A stretch of 64,000 bases of DNA from Syntrophorhabdus sp963746565 (GTDB lineage: Bacteria; Desulfobacterota; Syntrophorhabdia; Syntrophorhabdales; Syntrophorhabdaceae): positions 496,001 to 560,000 of the forward strand of contig CAVVCD010000042.1 in assembly GCA_963746565.1 (NCBI GenBank), written 5' to 3'. Positions 45,138-54,900 of this stretch are shown in pieces. Every line of letters begins with the position of its first letter. The first letter of the stretch is position 1. The position numbers and the translations under genes were made by a program. Below the pieces are notes generated by a model. It ran no database searches, was not told the DNA's origin, and saw nothing but the letters and a program-made list of their open reading frames with translations.

Positions 45138-46425
45138 CTACCTTCCCATCTGGGCCGGCAATATGGTAGCGATAATGGGAAAGAAAGTAAGAATGAGCGT
45201 AGTCACAAGTATAGCAATAAGGAAAGGGGTAGCTCCCTTAAAGATCTCCTTCATAGGAACATCCCGCACAATACCTGCGATCGTGTATACGTTCAGACCC
45301 TACCGGCGGTGTTATCAATCCAGCGTTCATCATGAGAACGCAACATTACGCCAAACCAGATAGGGTCAAAGTTAAGGCCGACCATTACCGGGAATATAAC
45401 AGGCATAGTGAGCACCATCATCGACACGGCGTCGAGAAAACAACCCAGGACAAGGTAGATGCAAACGACGATTAACAGTACCATATACCGCGAAACACCG
45501 AGTCCGCCTATCCACGTCGATGCCTGGGCCGGAATTGTGGAAAGGGCCAGGAAATAACTGAAAAGGCTTGCACCAGCCACGAGAAACATAACCATGCATG
45601 TAACCCTGGTTGTCTCATAAAGGCTTCCCACAAATTGTTTCCACGAGAGCTCTCGCTTCAAGAGGGTAATGATAAGAAGGGCTAATACACCCTATCCCGC
45701 CTGCTTCAGTGGGGTTAACATAACCGAGATACATGCCGCCAATGGTGATCATAAAAACGAGGATTGTTTCCCACATCCCCCACAGGGCAAAGATTTTTTC
45801 CTTCCATGTTGCCCTTCCCGGAGGAACTGGCGCGACTGACGGGTCGATTTTTACCCAACCAATAATGATTCCAATGAACAATGCTGCAGAGGAGAAGGCC
45901 GGGCAGCATACCTGCGATAAGGAGCTTTCCGATAGACTGCTCAGTAAGCATACCATACACAACAAAACCGATACTCGGAGGGATAAGAAAATCAATTGTT
46001 GCCCCGGCAGCCACGATACCGCCGGCAAATTTAGGGGCATAGTTGTACCTTCTCATTTCAGGGATAACAGTCTTTGCAAATGCTGCAGATGTAGCAACTG
46101 ATGAACCGCTTATGGCAGAGAAGCCGGCAATCGCAACGATTGTAGCTATCCCAAGCCCACCGGGAAGCCTCCTAAACCACTTGTCAAAGGTGTCATACAA
46201 CCTTGTCGTTATTCCTGAATTATCAGCAAAACCTCCCATGAGAACAAAGAGCGGGATAATCGTGAACGGATAGTGGGACACCGTCTCGTAAAGGGTGCTT
46301 GCCACGATAGGAAGGGCGGCATCAATGCCTGAAAGGAACCATATCCCCGTAAAACCAACAAACATCATGACAAAAGTAATGGGCATCCCAAGAAAAAGGA
46401 GGATGAGCGAGAAGGCAACACCCAA
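45138..46425 (-). CDS. dctM: TRAP transporter large permease DctM (four frameshifts)
   Basis: About 427 residues after removing single extra bases near 45889-45896, 45689-45694, 45337-45342 and 45295-45303. The pieces give LFLGMPITFVMMFVGFTGIW, SGSSVATSAAFAKTVIPEM, GIVAAGATIDFLIPPSIGFV, GYVNPTEAGGIG, CFLDAVSMMVLTMPVIFPV, a short LITPPVG and the end FFPIIATILPAQMGR, the full DctM order. The start is uncertain: TTG 46425 is in frame, but AAGGAG at 46458-46463 favours TTG 46451 with one more inserted base. It forms the 12-helix ion-coupled channel. Confidence 0.8.
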
Positions 46426-46469
46426 GGATTCCCACAGTCTACGGGATTCAAAATTCTCTCCTTACAACC

Positions 46470-46947
46470 TTAGTAATTGCAGTCTAAGAAGTCAAACAAA
46501 AGTTGCAGCCATAACAGGCTACCCCCGACACCAACGAGCATCTTGAATGGGGCCCGAGGAATTCTCAACTGATCTGTTACTCCTTTTTCTTCGATCCCCA
46601 GCATGAATCCCTGCCACACCAAATGCAACAATGAACAAGCGAAGCGACAACAGTAATATTTGGCAAAGTGCCTGCGTTTTCGTGCTGAATCTGCTTGTCA
46701 GGAAGTCAACTGCCACGTGGCCTTTCACCTGCTGGGTATATGCTGCACCCAGCAGGATGATAACGGCCAACATATATTCTGAAAGCTCGAAGGTACCTGC
46801 GATCGGTTTGTTGAAGAATCCTCTCCCGACCACATCAGCAGTTGTAATGAGCATGAGCGGCGGAACAAACACCATCCCGATAGTGGCCACAAAACGAATA
46901 GGTCCGCTCGATAAATAGACCTTATTAAACTTTGCAAGTCCTTCCAT
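46470..46947 (-). CDS. dctQ: TRAP transporter small permease DctQ (one frameshift)
   Basis: About 158 residues after removing one G in a GGGG run near 46594-46600. Four membrane helices: FVATIGMVFVPPLMLITTAD with VVGRGFF, TFELSEYMLAVIILLGAAYT, then LLLSLRLFIVAFGVAG, and after the break APFKMLVGVGGSLLWLQLLF. It pairs with DctM. It starts 15 bases after dctP. Confidence 0.8.
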
Positions 46948-46962
46948 GGAACCCTTTCGCGT

Positions 46963-48045
46963 TCATGCCTTCTTGAATTCAGGTGGACACGCAACGAGGT
47001 TAACTTTTCTCTTTTCGCATTCCTCGTTCATGATAGCTACAACCTTCCGTGCCGGAAGGCCTTTTGCTTCAAGGTCTTTCACCCATGCCCTTGTCACATC
47101 CTGGAACTTTGCGTACCACTGTTCTGCCTCTGTCTTGGGAAGGTCGATGAACTTAACGCCCTTGTCGGCTATTTCCTTCATGATCACCTTGTAATCGGCC
47201 TGGTTCAGACCACCGGTTGTCCTGAAGGGGTTTGTGCACTCCTGTTCAACAAGTTTTTTCTGATCATCGGGAAGCTTGTTCCAGGCGTTGAGGTTCATGA
47301 CGGTGCCCTCAGACACACACCCGAATGTCAGAACTGTTGCGTGCTTAGCCACTTCGTAGAGCTTGAAGCCCTGGATCAGAGGAGGACATGTCACGATACC
47401 ATCAACTGTACCGGTTTCCATTGCCATATAGACATCACCGAGAGGTATGAAGACCGGTTCTGCGCCGAGGGATTTTATATAGTTTGTCTGGTGTCCACCA
47501 GGTGACCTCAGTTTCATACCTTTGAGGTCTGCCATCTTAGAGATGGGCTTTTTTGACCAGATGAAAGACTGGATGCATCCATTAAGTTCCAGCACCTTTA
47601 CATTTTTAAACTCATCTTTCAGAGCACGGTTATAGACAGCGTTTCCAATATCCGCAGCTACATCCTTGCCATCAACCCACACAGCAAGGGAGAGTACATC
47701 GGTCAGCGGAAAACGGCCTGGTGTCCATGTGGCAGTGAAATAGCCCATGTCTGACAGACCCTTGGCAACAATATCAAAATGCTCAGGACCCTTTCCGAGC
47801 GCTGCCCCAGCATACATGGTGTAGGCCATCTTGCCGCCACTCTTCTTTTTTAGATCTTCGAGCATGGGGGTCCACACTGTCTTGACCTCTTTACCCATAG
47901 GTGGATGCCATGTGCTGAATTTTATGTTCGTCGCCTGAGCATGGAGTAGTTCTCGATCGAAAAGTCCCATTCCCAGTGCTGCCCCACCGATAAGGGCACC
48001 TTTTAAGAAATTCCTTCTTGACAGTTCATTACACTCTTCACACAT
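46963..48045 (-). CDS. dctP: TRAP transporter substrate-binding protein DctP
   Basis: 360 residues. The N-terminus ELSRRNFLKGALIGGAALGM is a twin-arginine signal. The mature part has the DctP pattern: YAGAALGKGPEHFDIVAKGL, LKGMKLRSPGGHQTNYIKSL, GDVYMAMETGTVDGIVT. The Arg of KLRSPGG should grip a substrate carboxylate, in keeping with nicotinate or a similar acid. AAAGGAGGG precedes the ATG. Ligand inferred from operon context only. Confidence 0.9.
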   Translation of the reverse strand: MCEECNELSRRNFLKGALIGGAALGMGLFDRELLHAQATNIKFSTWHPPMGKEVKTVWTPMLEDLKKKSGGKMAYTMYAGAALGKGPEHFDIVAKGLSDMGYFTATWTPGRFPLTDVLSLAVWVDGKDVAADIGNAVYNRALKDEFKNVKVLELNGCIQSFIWSKKPISKMADLKGMKLRSPGGHQTNYIKSLGAEPVFIPLGDVYMAMETGTVDGIVTCPPLIQGFKLYEVAKHATVLTFGCVSEGTVMNLNAWNKLPDDQKKLVEQECTNPFRTTGGLNQADYKVIMKEIADKGVKFIDLPKTEAEQWYAKFQDVTRAWVKDLEAKGLPARKVVAIMNEECEKRKVNLVACPPEFKKA

Positions 48046-48087
48046 TGTTTTTCCCTCCTTTAGAGTTTTACAGTATATAGATTTCTA

Positions 48088-48116
48088 ATATTAACCCTTA
48101 GCCTCTTGAAACTCAA
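48088..48116 (-). promoter_or_regulatory. Possible internal promoter before dctP
   Basis: On the minus strand TTGAGT (48116-48111), 17 bases, TAATAT (48093-48088). It would allow transport and hydroxylase genes to be read separately from the dehydrogenase gene. Confidence 0.4.
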
Positions 48117-48156
48117 TCAACATTTCACGATCCTCAAATCGTCCCTCTATTAAAAC

Positions 48157-48275
48157 AGAAGTTAAGAAATTGAGAAGATGTGAAGATGTGAAAATCAATG
48201 TCTTCATGCTCTTAACTTCTAAGCTTCTTACTTCTCAGCTTCTGCCTTTTACTTGAACCCTCGGCCCCTTGTACT
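48157..48275. repeat. GTTAAGAAATTGAGAAG / CTTAACTTCTAAGCTTC inverted words plus CTTGAACCCTCGG
   Basis: Left arm 48158-48190, right arm 48211-48245, then the CTTGAACCCTCGGCCCC word at 48252-48268. These fill the gap between the dehydrogenase gene and dctP. Confidence 0.55.
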
Positions 48276-48284
48276 TTTCTTTTC

Positions 48285-49769
48285 TCACACCCACCTCAAC
48301 GTAACCGTCTTCTCATCAAGGAACAGGCCGATGGAATCCATCCTCGATTTCGCATTGCCAAAGAAGGAATCCTTTTTGGATCCAAGTCCGAAGAAAGAAT
48401 ACGGCTGAGGAATTCCCGCGTTCACCCCTACATTCCCAACTTCACATTCCCGTATAAATTTCCGTGCAGTCTTTCCACTCTCTGTGACAATGCACGCAGA
48501 GTGACCATAATTCGTCGAATTGATCCATCCAATCACCTGGTCAAGATTATCTGCGCGAATAAGGTTTGCCAAGGGGCCAAAGGCTTCCTCTTTTGCTACT
48601 TCCATTGAGGGATCAACGTCTTCAAGGATTGTAGGCGCGAGGAAATAACCCTTTTCATATCCGGGTACGCTAATCCCACGACCATCGAGGACCATTTTTG
48701 CTCCTTCCTTAAGGCCCAGTTCAATGAAATGTTCTACCTTCTCTTTACCCGCCTTGCTCGTGAGAGGCCCCATCTCCGTCGATTCATCAAGCCCGTAACC
48801 AACCTTGAATGCCTTGGCAACAGCAATGAACTTTTCTTTTAGCTCATCATAGATATCACCGATAACTGCAACGTTATCTGAACCAAGACAGCGCTGACCT
48901 GTCATTCCAAAACAACCGCGAAGCAGGTACTGCGCTGCCTGGTCAAGGTTTGCGTCAGGCATGACAACGATATAGTTTTTTCCGTTTCCATTTAAGGATG
49001 AGCGCTTTCCATATTTTCCGCATATCTCGAAAAGCTCCCTGCCCACTGCCGTAGATCCGATAAGCCCCACGCCGCTAATCCTCGGATCAGAAAGTATCAC
49101 CTTGTTCAGCTCTCTTTCGGGGCCCATGTGGAGAAGATTTACCACACCCGGTGGCAAACCGATCTTCTCGGTGACCTTGAAGACGGCATCGGACGCCAAA
49201 GGCACATACCGGCTCGGTTTCACAATGACCGGGCAGCCACAGGCAATGGCGTAAGGCACAAATGATGACCATGCATGCATAGGAATATTAGCAGGAGTTA
49301 TAATGAGGAAAACACCAACAGGCTCTCGGACACGGTAGCAGTCAATGCCGGTTGCGAGCTGCTCAACATGCTCCCCCCTGTAATAGCTGTACATGGAGCT
49401 TCCGGCGGCTTCGATATTTTCTATACACCGTTGAATAGTTCCAACAGCCTCGTCATAGGTCCGGCCATGGTCCTGAACAAGAATCTTGCACAGATATTCA
49501 AAGTCCTGCCGGAATGCATCCCGTAAATTAAAAACATACTGTGCACGGTCACGAAACGGCATGTTGCGGAATTTCTTGAAAGCTTCGTATGCCCCTGCAA
49601 TCACCTGCTCGACTTGTTCCCGCGACGCAACAGGAGCATGGGCAATTACCTCGTCATTGGCAGGATTAGTATCTTCATAGTACTGGTCTATGCCGGATTC
49701 AACCCATTCACCATTAATGTAATGTTTTAACTTGCCATAATATTTTGCAACCTCTGGTATCAATGCCAT
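48285..49769 (-). CDS. CoA-acylating aldehyde dehydrogenase of the methylmalonate-semialdehyde (MmsA/IolA) type
   Basis: 494 residues. The catalytic Cys is in MTGQRCLGSDN. The general-base Glu of ordinary aldehyde dehydrogenases (LELGGK) is replaced by Asn (SLNGNGKN), as in CoA-dependent methylmalonate-semialdehyde dehydrogenases. Both substrate-carboxylate arginines of that family appear kept: GTIQRCIENIE and the Arg just before the Cys. The C-terminus VGVNAGIPQPYSFFGLGSKK also fits. The family oxidises and decarboxylates malonate-semialdehydes to acyl-CoA. In this operon 2-formylglutarate is the fitting substrate, giving glutaryl-CoA. ATG 49769 has GGAGG 5 bases upstream. Confidence 0.85.
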   Translation of the reverse strand: MALIPEVAKYYGKLKHYINGEWVESGIDQYYEDTNPANDEVIAHAPVASREQVEQVIAGAYEAFKKFRNMPFRDRAQYVFNLRDAFRQDFEYLCKILVQDHGRTYDEAVGTIQRCIENIEAAGSSMYSYYRGEHVEQLATGIDCYRVREPVGVFLIITPANIPMHAWSSFVPYAIACGCPVIVKPSRYVPLASDAVFKVTEKIGLPPGVVNLLHMGPERELNKVILSDPRISGVGLIGSTAVGRELFEICGKYGKRSSLNGNGKNYIVVMPDANLDQAAQYLLRGCFGMTGQRCLGSDNVAVIGDIYDELKEKFIAVAKAFKVGYGLDESTEMGPLTSKAGKEKVEHFIELGLKEGAKMVLDGRGISVPGYEKGYFLAPTILEDVDPSMEVAKEEAFGPLANLIRADNLDQVIGWINSTNYGHSACIVTESGKTARKFIRECEVGNVGVNAGIPQPYSFFGLGSKKDSFFGNAKSRMDSIGLFLDEKTVTLRWV

Positions 49770-49784
49770 TTTTGCCTCCATCTG

Positions 49785-49863
49785 TTAATTCAGTTAATGG
49801 GTGAATGCGTTGATGAGTGAATGCGGCTTACCCCATCTACCCGTCCACACATATACTCATCTC
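49785..49863. repeat. GGTGAATGCGTTGATGAGTG word repeat in the regulator-dehydrogenase gap
   Basis: GTTAATGGGTGAATGCGTTG words (49794-49825) face CATCTACCCGTCCACACAT, then ACTCAT (49834-49860). Related to the pair at 41561-41640. Confidence 0.5.
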
Positions 49864-49864
49864 C

Positions 49865-50407
49865 TTAAAATGTCGGTGGTGTAATCACCCATATTACAAT
49901 CACATCTTCTTTTCCCTTGTTTCCCCAGTTATGGGGTGTTTGTGAGGAAAAATAAAAGCTTTCATTTGCGCGTACCTTGTGGATCTTGTCATTGATCATG
50001 AGCTCAAGCTCACCTTGAATAATGAATCCAAATTCTTCACCTTCATGAGAATACATGCCATGAGAGCCGCCGCCGGGCTTGATGACTGTGTAAAAGGGTT
50101 GCATCTTTTTGTTGACTACGCTTTTTACAAGAGATTGTATTTTTGCGTCCCAACGTTTCAATTGGATGTCTACCCGGTCTCGCGGTTTTGTCACAACATC
50201 ACCATGGTTGACCTCGGTCATAAAAAAATCGACAATATTAACGTTTAAAGCCTTCGCGATTTTCTTTAGCATGGAAATAGACGGATCGGCTTTTCCTCTC
50301 TCAAGCTGAGAAATCAATGAAGGCGTGCATTCAACAAGTTCGGCGAGTTGTTTCAGGTTCAACCTGCTCGCTTCCCTCAATTCTTTCATTTTTTGGCCGA
50401 TTTCCAT
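49865..50407 (-). CDS. XRE-family regulator with C-terminal cupin
   Basis: 180 residues: an N-terminal helix-turn-helix (LNLKQLAELVECTPSLISQL, residues 16-35, then ERGKADPSISMLKKIAKAL) and a C-terminal cupin (GGGSHGMYSHEGEEFGFIIQ, ending FYFSSQTPHNWGN). The cupin His/Glu set could bind a small-molecule effector, expected to be a pathway intermediate. It is the first gene of the operon and has its own strong promoter with an internal palindrome at 50440-50456, so autoregulation is likely. Confidence 0.87.
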   Translation of the reverse strand: MEIGQKMKELREASRLNLKQLAELVECTPSLISQLERGKADPSISMLKKIAKALNVNIVDFFMTEVNHGDVVTKPRDRVDIQLKRWDAKIQSLVKSVVNKKMQPFYTVIKPGGGSHGMYSHEGEEFGFIIQGELELMINDKIHKVRANESFYFSSQTPHNWGNKGKEDVIVIWVITPPTF

Positions 50408-50437
50408 GGATGTCCTACTTATTAAATATTTGTTAAT

Positions 50438-50466
50438 AGATTAAATGTGATTTAATATGATGTCAA
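50438..50466 (-). promoter_or_regulatory. Promoter and palindromic operator of the catabolic operon
   Basis: On the minus strand TTGACA (50466-50461), 17 bases, TAATCT (50443-50438). Between the two boxes lies the perfect inverted repeat ATTAAAT-CAC-ATTTAAT (50440-50456), ideally placed for the XRE regulator to block RNA polymerase. Confidence 0.7.
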
Positions 50467-50499
50467 GAATATTTTGTTTGAAAGGTGATGCCTGTAAAA

Positions 50500-51642
50500 T
50501 CAATTTGACCTGTGGACAAGATCAATAATTGTTATTTCCGGTGGTGCAAGAAAACGGATCGGTGGACCCCATGTACCCGACCCTCTACTTACATACATAT
50601 AAGTTCCGTTCTTAAAGTGGAAGAAACCGTAATACGTTTCAAAAAATAGTCTTGTAATAAGACCAAATGGGAATATTTGTCCTTTATGGGTATGGCCTGA
50701 CAATTGAAGGTCATATGAGCATAGCGACCCTTTGTAAGCTACAGGTCTATGTTTCAGGAGCACAGTGAATTGAGAATTGTCAATTTCTGAACATAACTTG
50801 TTTTCTTCCGTGTTGTCTCCCTTGAGCCACCCTCGCACTGCTTCATCGTCAACACCTGCAATAGTAATCAGCCCAGGGATTACCACTGACCTGCCACTTA
50901 AAACAGTAAAACCTGCCATTTCCGTAATCTTAAGTGACCGCTCAAGGCCGGCATAAAATTCGTGATTTCCCGTAACGGCAAATTTTCCATATTTTGTGTC
51001 CACTGTTTTTAAAAGATCTGCAAGTTTACCTATATTGTCGAGTTGTGCATCAACTAGGTCACCCGTAGAAACAAGTATGTCAGGTTTGGCTTGTTGTACC
51101 GCTTGGATGATTGTTCTCAGCCTTTCCTCACCAACAATAAGGCCGAGATGGACATCAGAAATCTGGGCAATCCTGACCCGGCCGACATCAGCTGAAATTT
51201 TATTTGTCGGTATAGAAATATATTCTGTCCTGATGTTTTTTGCTTCAAAGAAGCCATACACAACGACAAATAATGCGGCAGACAAACACATAAAAAAGTA
51301 AATTGGATGAGCAGATGTAATAAAAGAAAAATCTTTGCTGAGTAATGATCCTAAACCGTAAATAATAAGGCGAAAAATGTCAGTAAGTATCCCAGTAACA
51401 AAAAATATCAGTATGGCAGCCATCCAGATATAGCCTATATATGCCAGAATCCTTGCGATCCCTTCGAGGCCTGCCTTTTCTGAAACTCGAACAAGAATGG
51501 GGGCAAGTATCATGATAATGAGAAAAACACTGACGCATAGAATCGAGTTCATTTTCAGCGACAAGGCAGTCCTTGCCTTGAGAAATGTATAGAAGTTTAG
51601 CCCGCTATATAAAAGAATGAATGTAACGAGAAAAAGGCTCAA
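50500..51642 (-). CDS. Membrane-anchored metallophosphoesterase (YkuE-like)
   Basis: 380 residues. Four to five N-terminal helices span residues 1-135. The calcineurin-type phosphoesterase domain follows: RIAQISDVHLGL, ILVSTGDLVDAQ, KFAVTGNHEFYAGLE and LQLSGHTHKGQIFPFG give the full D-x-H, GD, GNH(E), GHTH motif set for two metals. The domain probably faces the periplasm. Substrate unknown. TTG 51642 overlaps the stop of the PII-like gene (TTGA), so translation is coupled; last gene of the RND operon. Confidence 0.85.
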   Translation of the reverse strand: MSLFLVTFILLYSGLNFYTFLKARTALSLKMNSILCVSVFLIIMILAPILVRVSEKAGLEGIARILAYIGYIWMAAILIFFVTGILTDIFRLIIYGLGSLLSKDFSFITSAHPIYFFMCLSAALFVVVYGFFEAKNIRTEYISIPTNKISADVGRVRIAQISDVHLGLIVGEERLRTIIQAVQQAKPDILVSTGDLVDAQLDNIGKLADLLKTVDTKYGKFAVTGNHEFYAGLERSLKITEMAGFTVLSGRSVVIPGLITIAGVDDEAVRGWLKGDNTEENKLCSEIDNSQFTVLLKHRPVAYKGSLCSYDLQLSGHTHKGQIFPFGLITRLFFETYYGFFHFKNGTYMYVSRGSGTWGPPIRFLAPPEITIIDLVHRSN

Positions 51643-51929
51643 ATAGTTTCTTCTACCTGGAGGACAAAGGTCCTGATACCACCTTTCGGGTGCTCGGACT
51701 TAAGTTTTCGAATTATCTCGCTTAATCTCAATGCTGCCTCATCCTCAACTACCAAAGCGAGAACATTGTTTTTCCCTGGCCAGCAATGGGTTCCCAGTTT
51801 CGGCTCCGTTTCTATCCCCTCGCCAAGGGTTTCTTTCCACTTGGTGTATCCATGAACATCAGCCTTTCTAAATGCACTTATCATGACTTCGTCAACTGCA
51901 TCATTGTATACAATAACGAGCATTTTCAT
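51639..51929 (-). CDS. PII-like small protein of the RND operon
   Basis: 96 residues: MKMLVIVYNDAVDEVMISAF start, KADVHGYTKWKETLGEG (T-loop-like region) and GIRTFVLQVEETI end, the beta-alpha-beta pattern of PII-like proteins. Such small proteins often sit after RND pump genes. It lacks the Tyr-uridylylation T-loop of GlnB. ATGA overlap with the RND gene and TTGA overlap with the next gene. Confidence 0.72.
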   Translation of the reverse strand: MKMLVIVYNDAVDEVMISAFRKADVHGYTKWKETLGEGIETEPKLGTHCWPGKNNVLALVVEDEAALRLSEIIRKLKSEHPKGGIRTFVLQVEETI

Positions 51930-54900
51930 GGATAGATTCCTGTCAGTTCTTTCTTCATCTTTCTTTTTTCCTTATGCTCTTCAAAGAGATCATAGGCAAC
52001 AGGTACAACAACCAGGGTAAGGAGAAGTGATGTCAGGAGTCCTCCGATCGTTGCCATCGCCATAGGGGCACGGGTTTCCGCTCCTTCACCAATTCCTATG
52101 GCTATAGGCATCATGCCCAGGATCATTGCAAGGGTTGTCATCAAGATCGGGCGAAGCCTCACTGGGCCTGCCTGGATTACTGCTTCGCGTAGTGGTAAAC
52201 CTCTTTCGCGGAGCACGTTCGTGTAATCGACAAGGAGAATTGCGTTTTTCTTTACAAGTCCCATGAGCAATATGAGACCGATAAAGCTGAAGATGTTGAG
52301 GGTCTGGTTGAAAACAAAAAGGGCTCCAAAGGCACCAATGAAGGAGAAAGGCATAGAAAGGAGTACGATGACAGGCTGTCCGAAGCTCTCGAACTGCGCT
52401 GCCAGGACCATGTATGCCATAACAATCCCGAGCAGCATAGCGAACATAAGATAGCCGAAGGATTCCGCCATTGTGTCTGCTTGTCCCTTATACCTTCCGG
52501 AATAATCCGCAGTAAGGACTTTTGCAGATATAGCATCAAGTTCATCTTTGGCCTGGCCCAGTGGTTTAAGTTCCAGATTGGCAAAAATGGTGATTGCCCG
52601 CTGCCTGTCCACCCTATTGATCATGCTCGATCCGCCAGCTTCCTGCAGCTGCGCGACATTTGACAACTGTACCATACGACCGTCATTTGCTCTTACATAG
52701 AGTCTTCCCAGGTCTTCGGGGTTCACGCGATCCTGCGGATTCAGCCTTACCCGTACATCGTAACGTCTTCCCTTAGCCTCATCCTTAAATTTCGTAACAT
52801 CTACCTCACCACTTATCAAGAGATTCACTGCCTCGGCCACTGAGGCAACATCAACACCAAGATCTGCAGCTTTATCTCTGTCTATAAAGACCCGGACTTC
52901 TGGTTTGCCAGTCTCGAGCGACGTATCAAGATCCACGATACCGGGCAGTTTTGAAAACTGGGCCACAATCTCCCTTGTATAGTCTTGCAGGCTCTTCAGG
53001 TCCCTGCCTCGAATGCTGTACATAATAGGCACCTGCCTCTGACCACCTCCAATCAAAGAAACATCCTCAACAGAGGCTCTCAGACCGGGTATGTTCCTTA
53101 GTGCTCTCCTCAATTCTGACTTTATCTGGTTCTGGCTTTTCTTTCGCTTCGCCTTTGGCACAAGATTCATGCTCATGTTGGCCTTGTTGGGTTCTCTCGT
53201 CTGTCCACCACCTTGGGAATAAAGAATGGTCCGCACCTCAGGAAACTTCTTGGCCACTTCTTCGGCCCGTTTTCCCATACGGTCCACTTCATCCACAGAA
53301 TAATCGACCGGCATTTGGAGCCTGACAACCAACCGGCTCTGATCCTCGGAAGGAATGAACTCCTTACCAATGAACTTTGTCAGGAAAAGACCCAAGGCAA
53401 ACGCGATAACCGCAATTGCCAAAACAGTCTTTCGATATCCGAGGGCGAGGTTCAAAAGTCTTTTGTAGTGCCCCTCTATTTTGACATATTCCCTTTCAAA
53501 CAAGTCAGATGCTTTGCGGGAAAATTCTCGCCATCTCAGCTTGGCTTGAGCACATTTTCCCTCTCCAGTCGAAGAGGGTTCTCCTCTTGTTTCCTTGTGT
53601 TGTTTTAAGAATATCGAAGCCATCATCGGGGTCAGCGTAAAGGATATAAACCATGATACCAATACCGCAAAAACTACTGTAAGCCCAAACTGGAGAAAGA
53701 ATCTCCCTATGATACCTTTCATAAAAGCGACTGGAATAAAGATGACCACAATGGCCAGTGTCGTTGCAGATACGGCAAGCCCTATCTCGGATGTAGCAAA
53801 AAAAGATGCTTCCCGGGGGCTCATGCCTTCTTCAATGTGCCTCTGAATATTTTCAATGACAATAATAGCATCATCTATGAGAATACCAATGGATAATGAC
53901 AGAGCAAGCATTGACATGTTGTTAAAGGTAAAACCAAAGGCATTCATAATGGCAAAGGTAGAGATTACTGATGCAGGTATTGCCAAAGCACTGATGATTG
54001 TTGTTCGGAATTTCCTCAGAAATAGGAGAACCGCTAATATCGCAAAGAATCCGCCGTAAATAAGATGATGTTGCACCTCGCTGATGGACCTTTTGATAAA
54101 GTCTGACTGATCGAAGGCAACCGCAAGATTCATGCCCTGGGGAAGATTTTTACTGATATTCTTAAGCTCACTCTTGACCCTATCCACAACCTCGACAGTA
54201 TTTGTCCCGGACTGCTTCTGTATGCCTACACTTATTGACGTTATGCCGTTGAAACGAGCCATGGATCGCTTCTCTTCCATGCCATCCTCTGCGCGGCCCA
54301 CGTCTCTGATTCTGATGGCAGCCCCTTTATAATGGCCTACAATGAGATCATTGAACTGTTGAATTGTGGGAAACTCGCCTTTTACCTTGATGGTATATTC
54401 CTTGGTGTCACTCTCGATTCTGCCCCCAGGTAACTCAACGTTTTCTCTCTGCAAAGCCTTCATGATGTCCTGGGCAGTAATTCCATAAGCCCTGATTCTG
54501 TCGCTGTCTAGCCATATACGTGCCTGTCTCAGGCGCAAGCCGTATAGACGTATTGCCCCCACCCCGCTAATTCTCTGAAGTTGCTCTTTCAGTATCTCGT
54601 CGGCGTAGGTTGACAGATCGCGGACCGACTTGTCCCCATGCAGGGCAAACCACAGAACAGGCGTAGCGTCGGGATCAACTTTTTCGACAATCGGTTCATC
54701 GATATCTGTTGGCAGTTTAGTTCTGATTATAGAAATCTTTTCCCGCACATCCTGGATGGCAAGGTCTATATCCCTTTCAAGCACAAATTCGACCGTAATT
54801 ACTGAAGAACCCTCTGTACTTGTCGAGCTGATCGTTTTGACGCCGTTTATTGTGTTAATGGACTCTTCAATTTTATCCGTGACGTCGATGTCCATGATCT

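Noticed and set aside
45138..46425. Programmed frameshifting or split genes in dctM
   Set aside because: Four independent one-base breaks without slippery sites, each rejoining the DctM order, fit sequencing error better.
37325..50407. Full E. barkeri-type nicotinate fermentation branch (mutase, isomerase, hydratase, lyase)
   Set aside because: No B12-dependent mutase, isomerase, iron-sulfur hydratase or lyase gene is present anywhere in the window.
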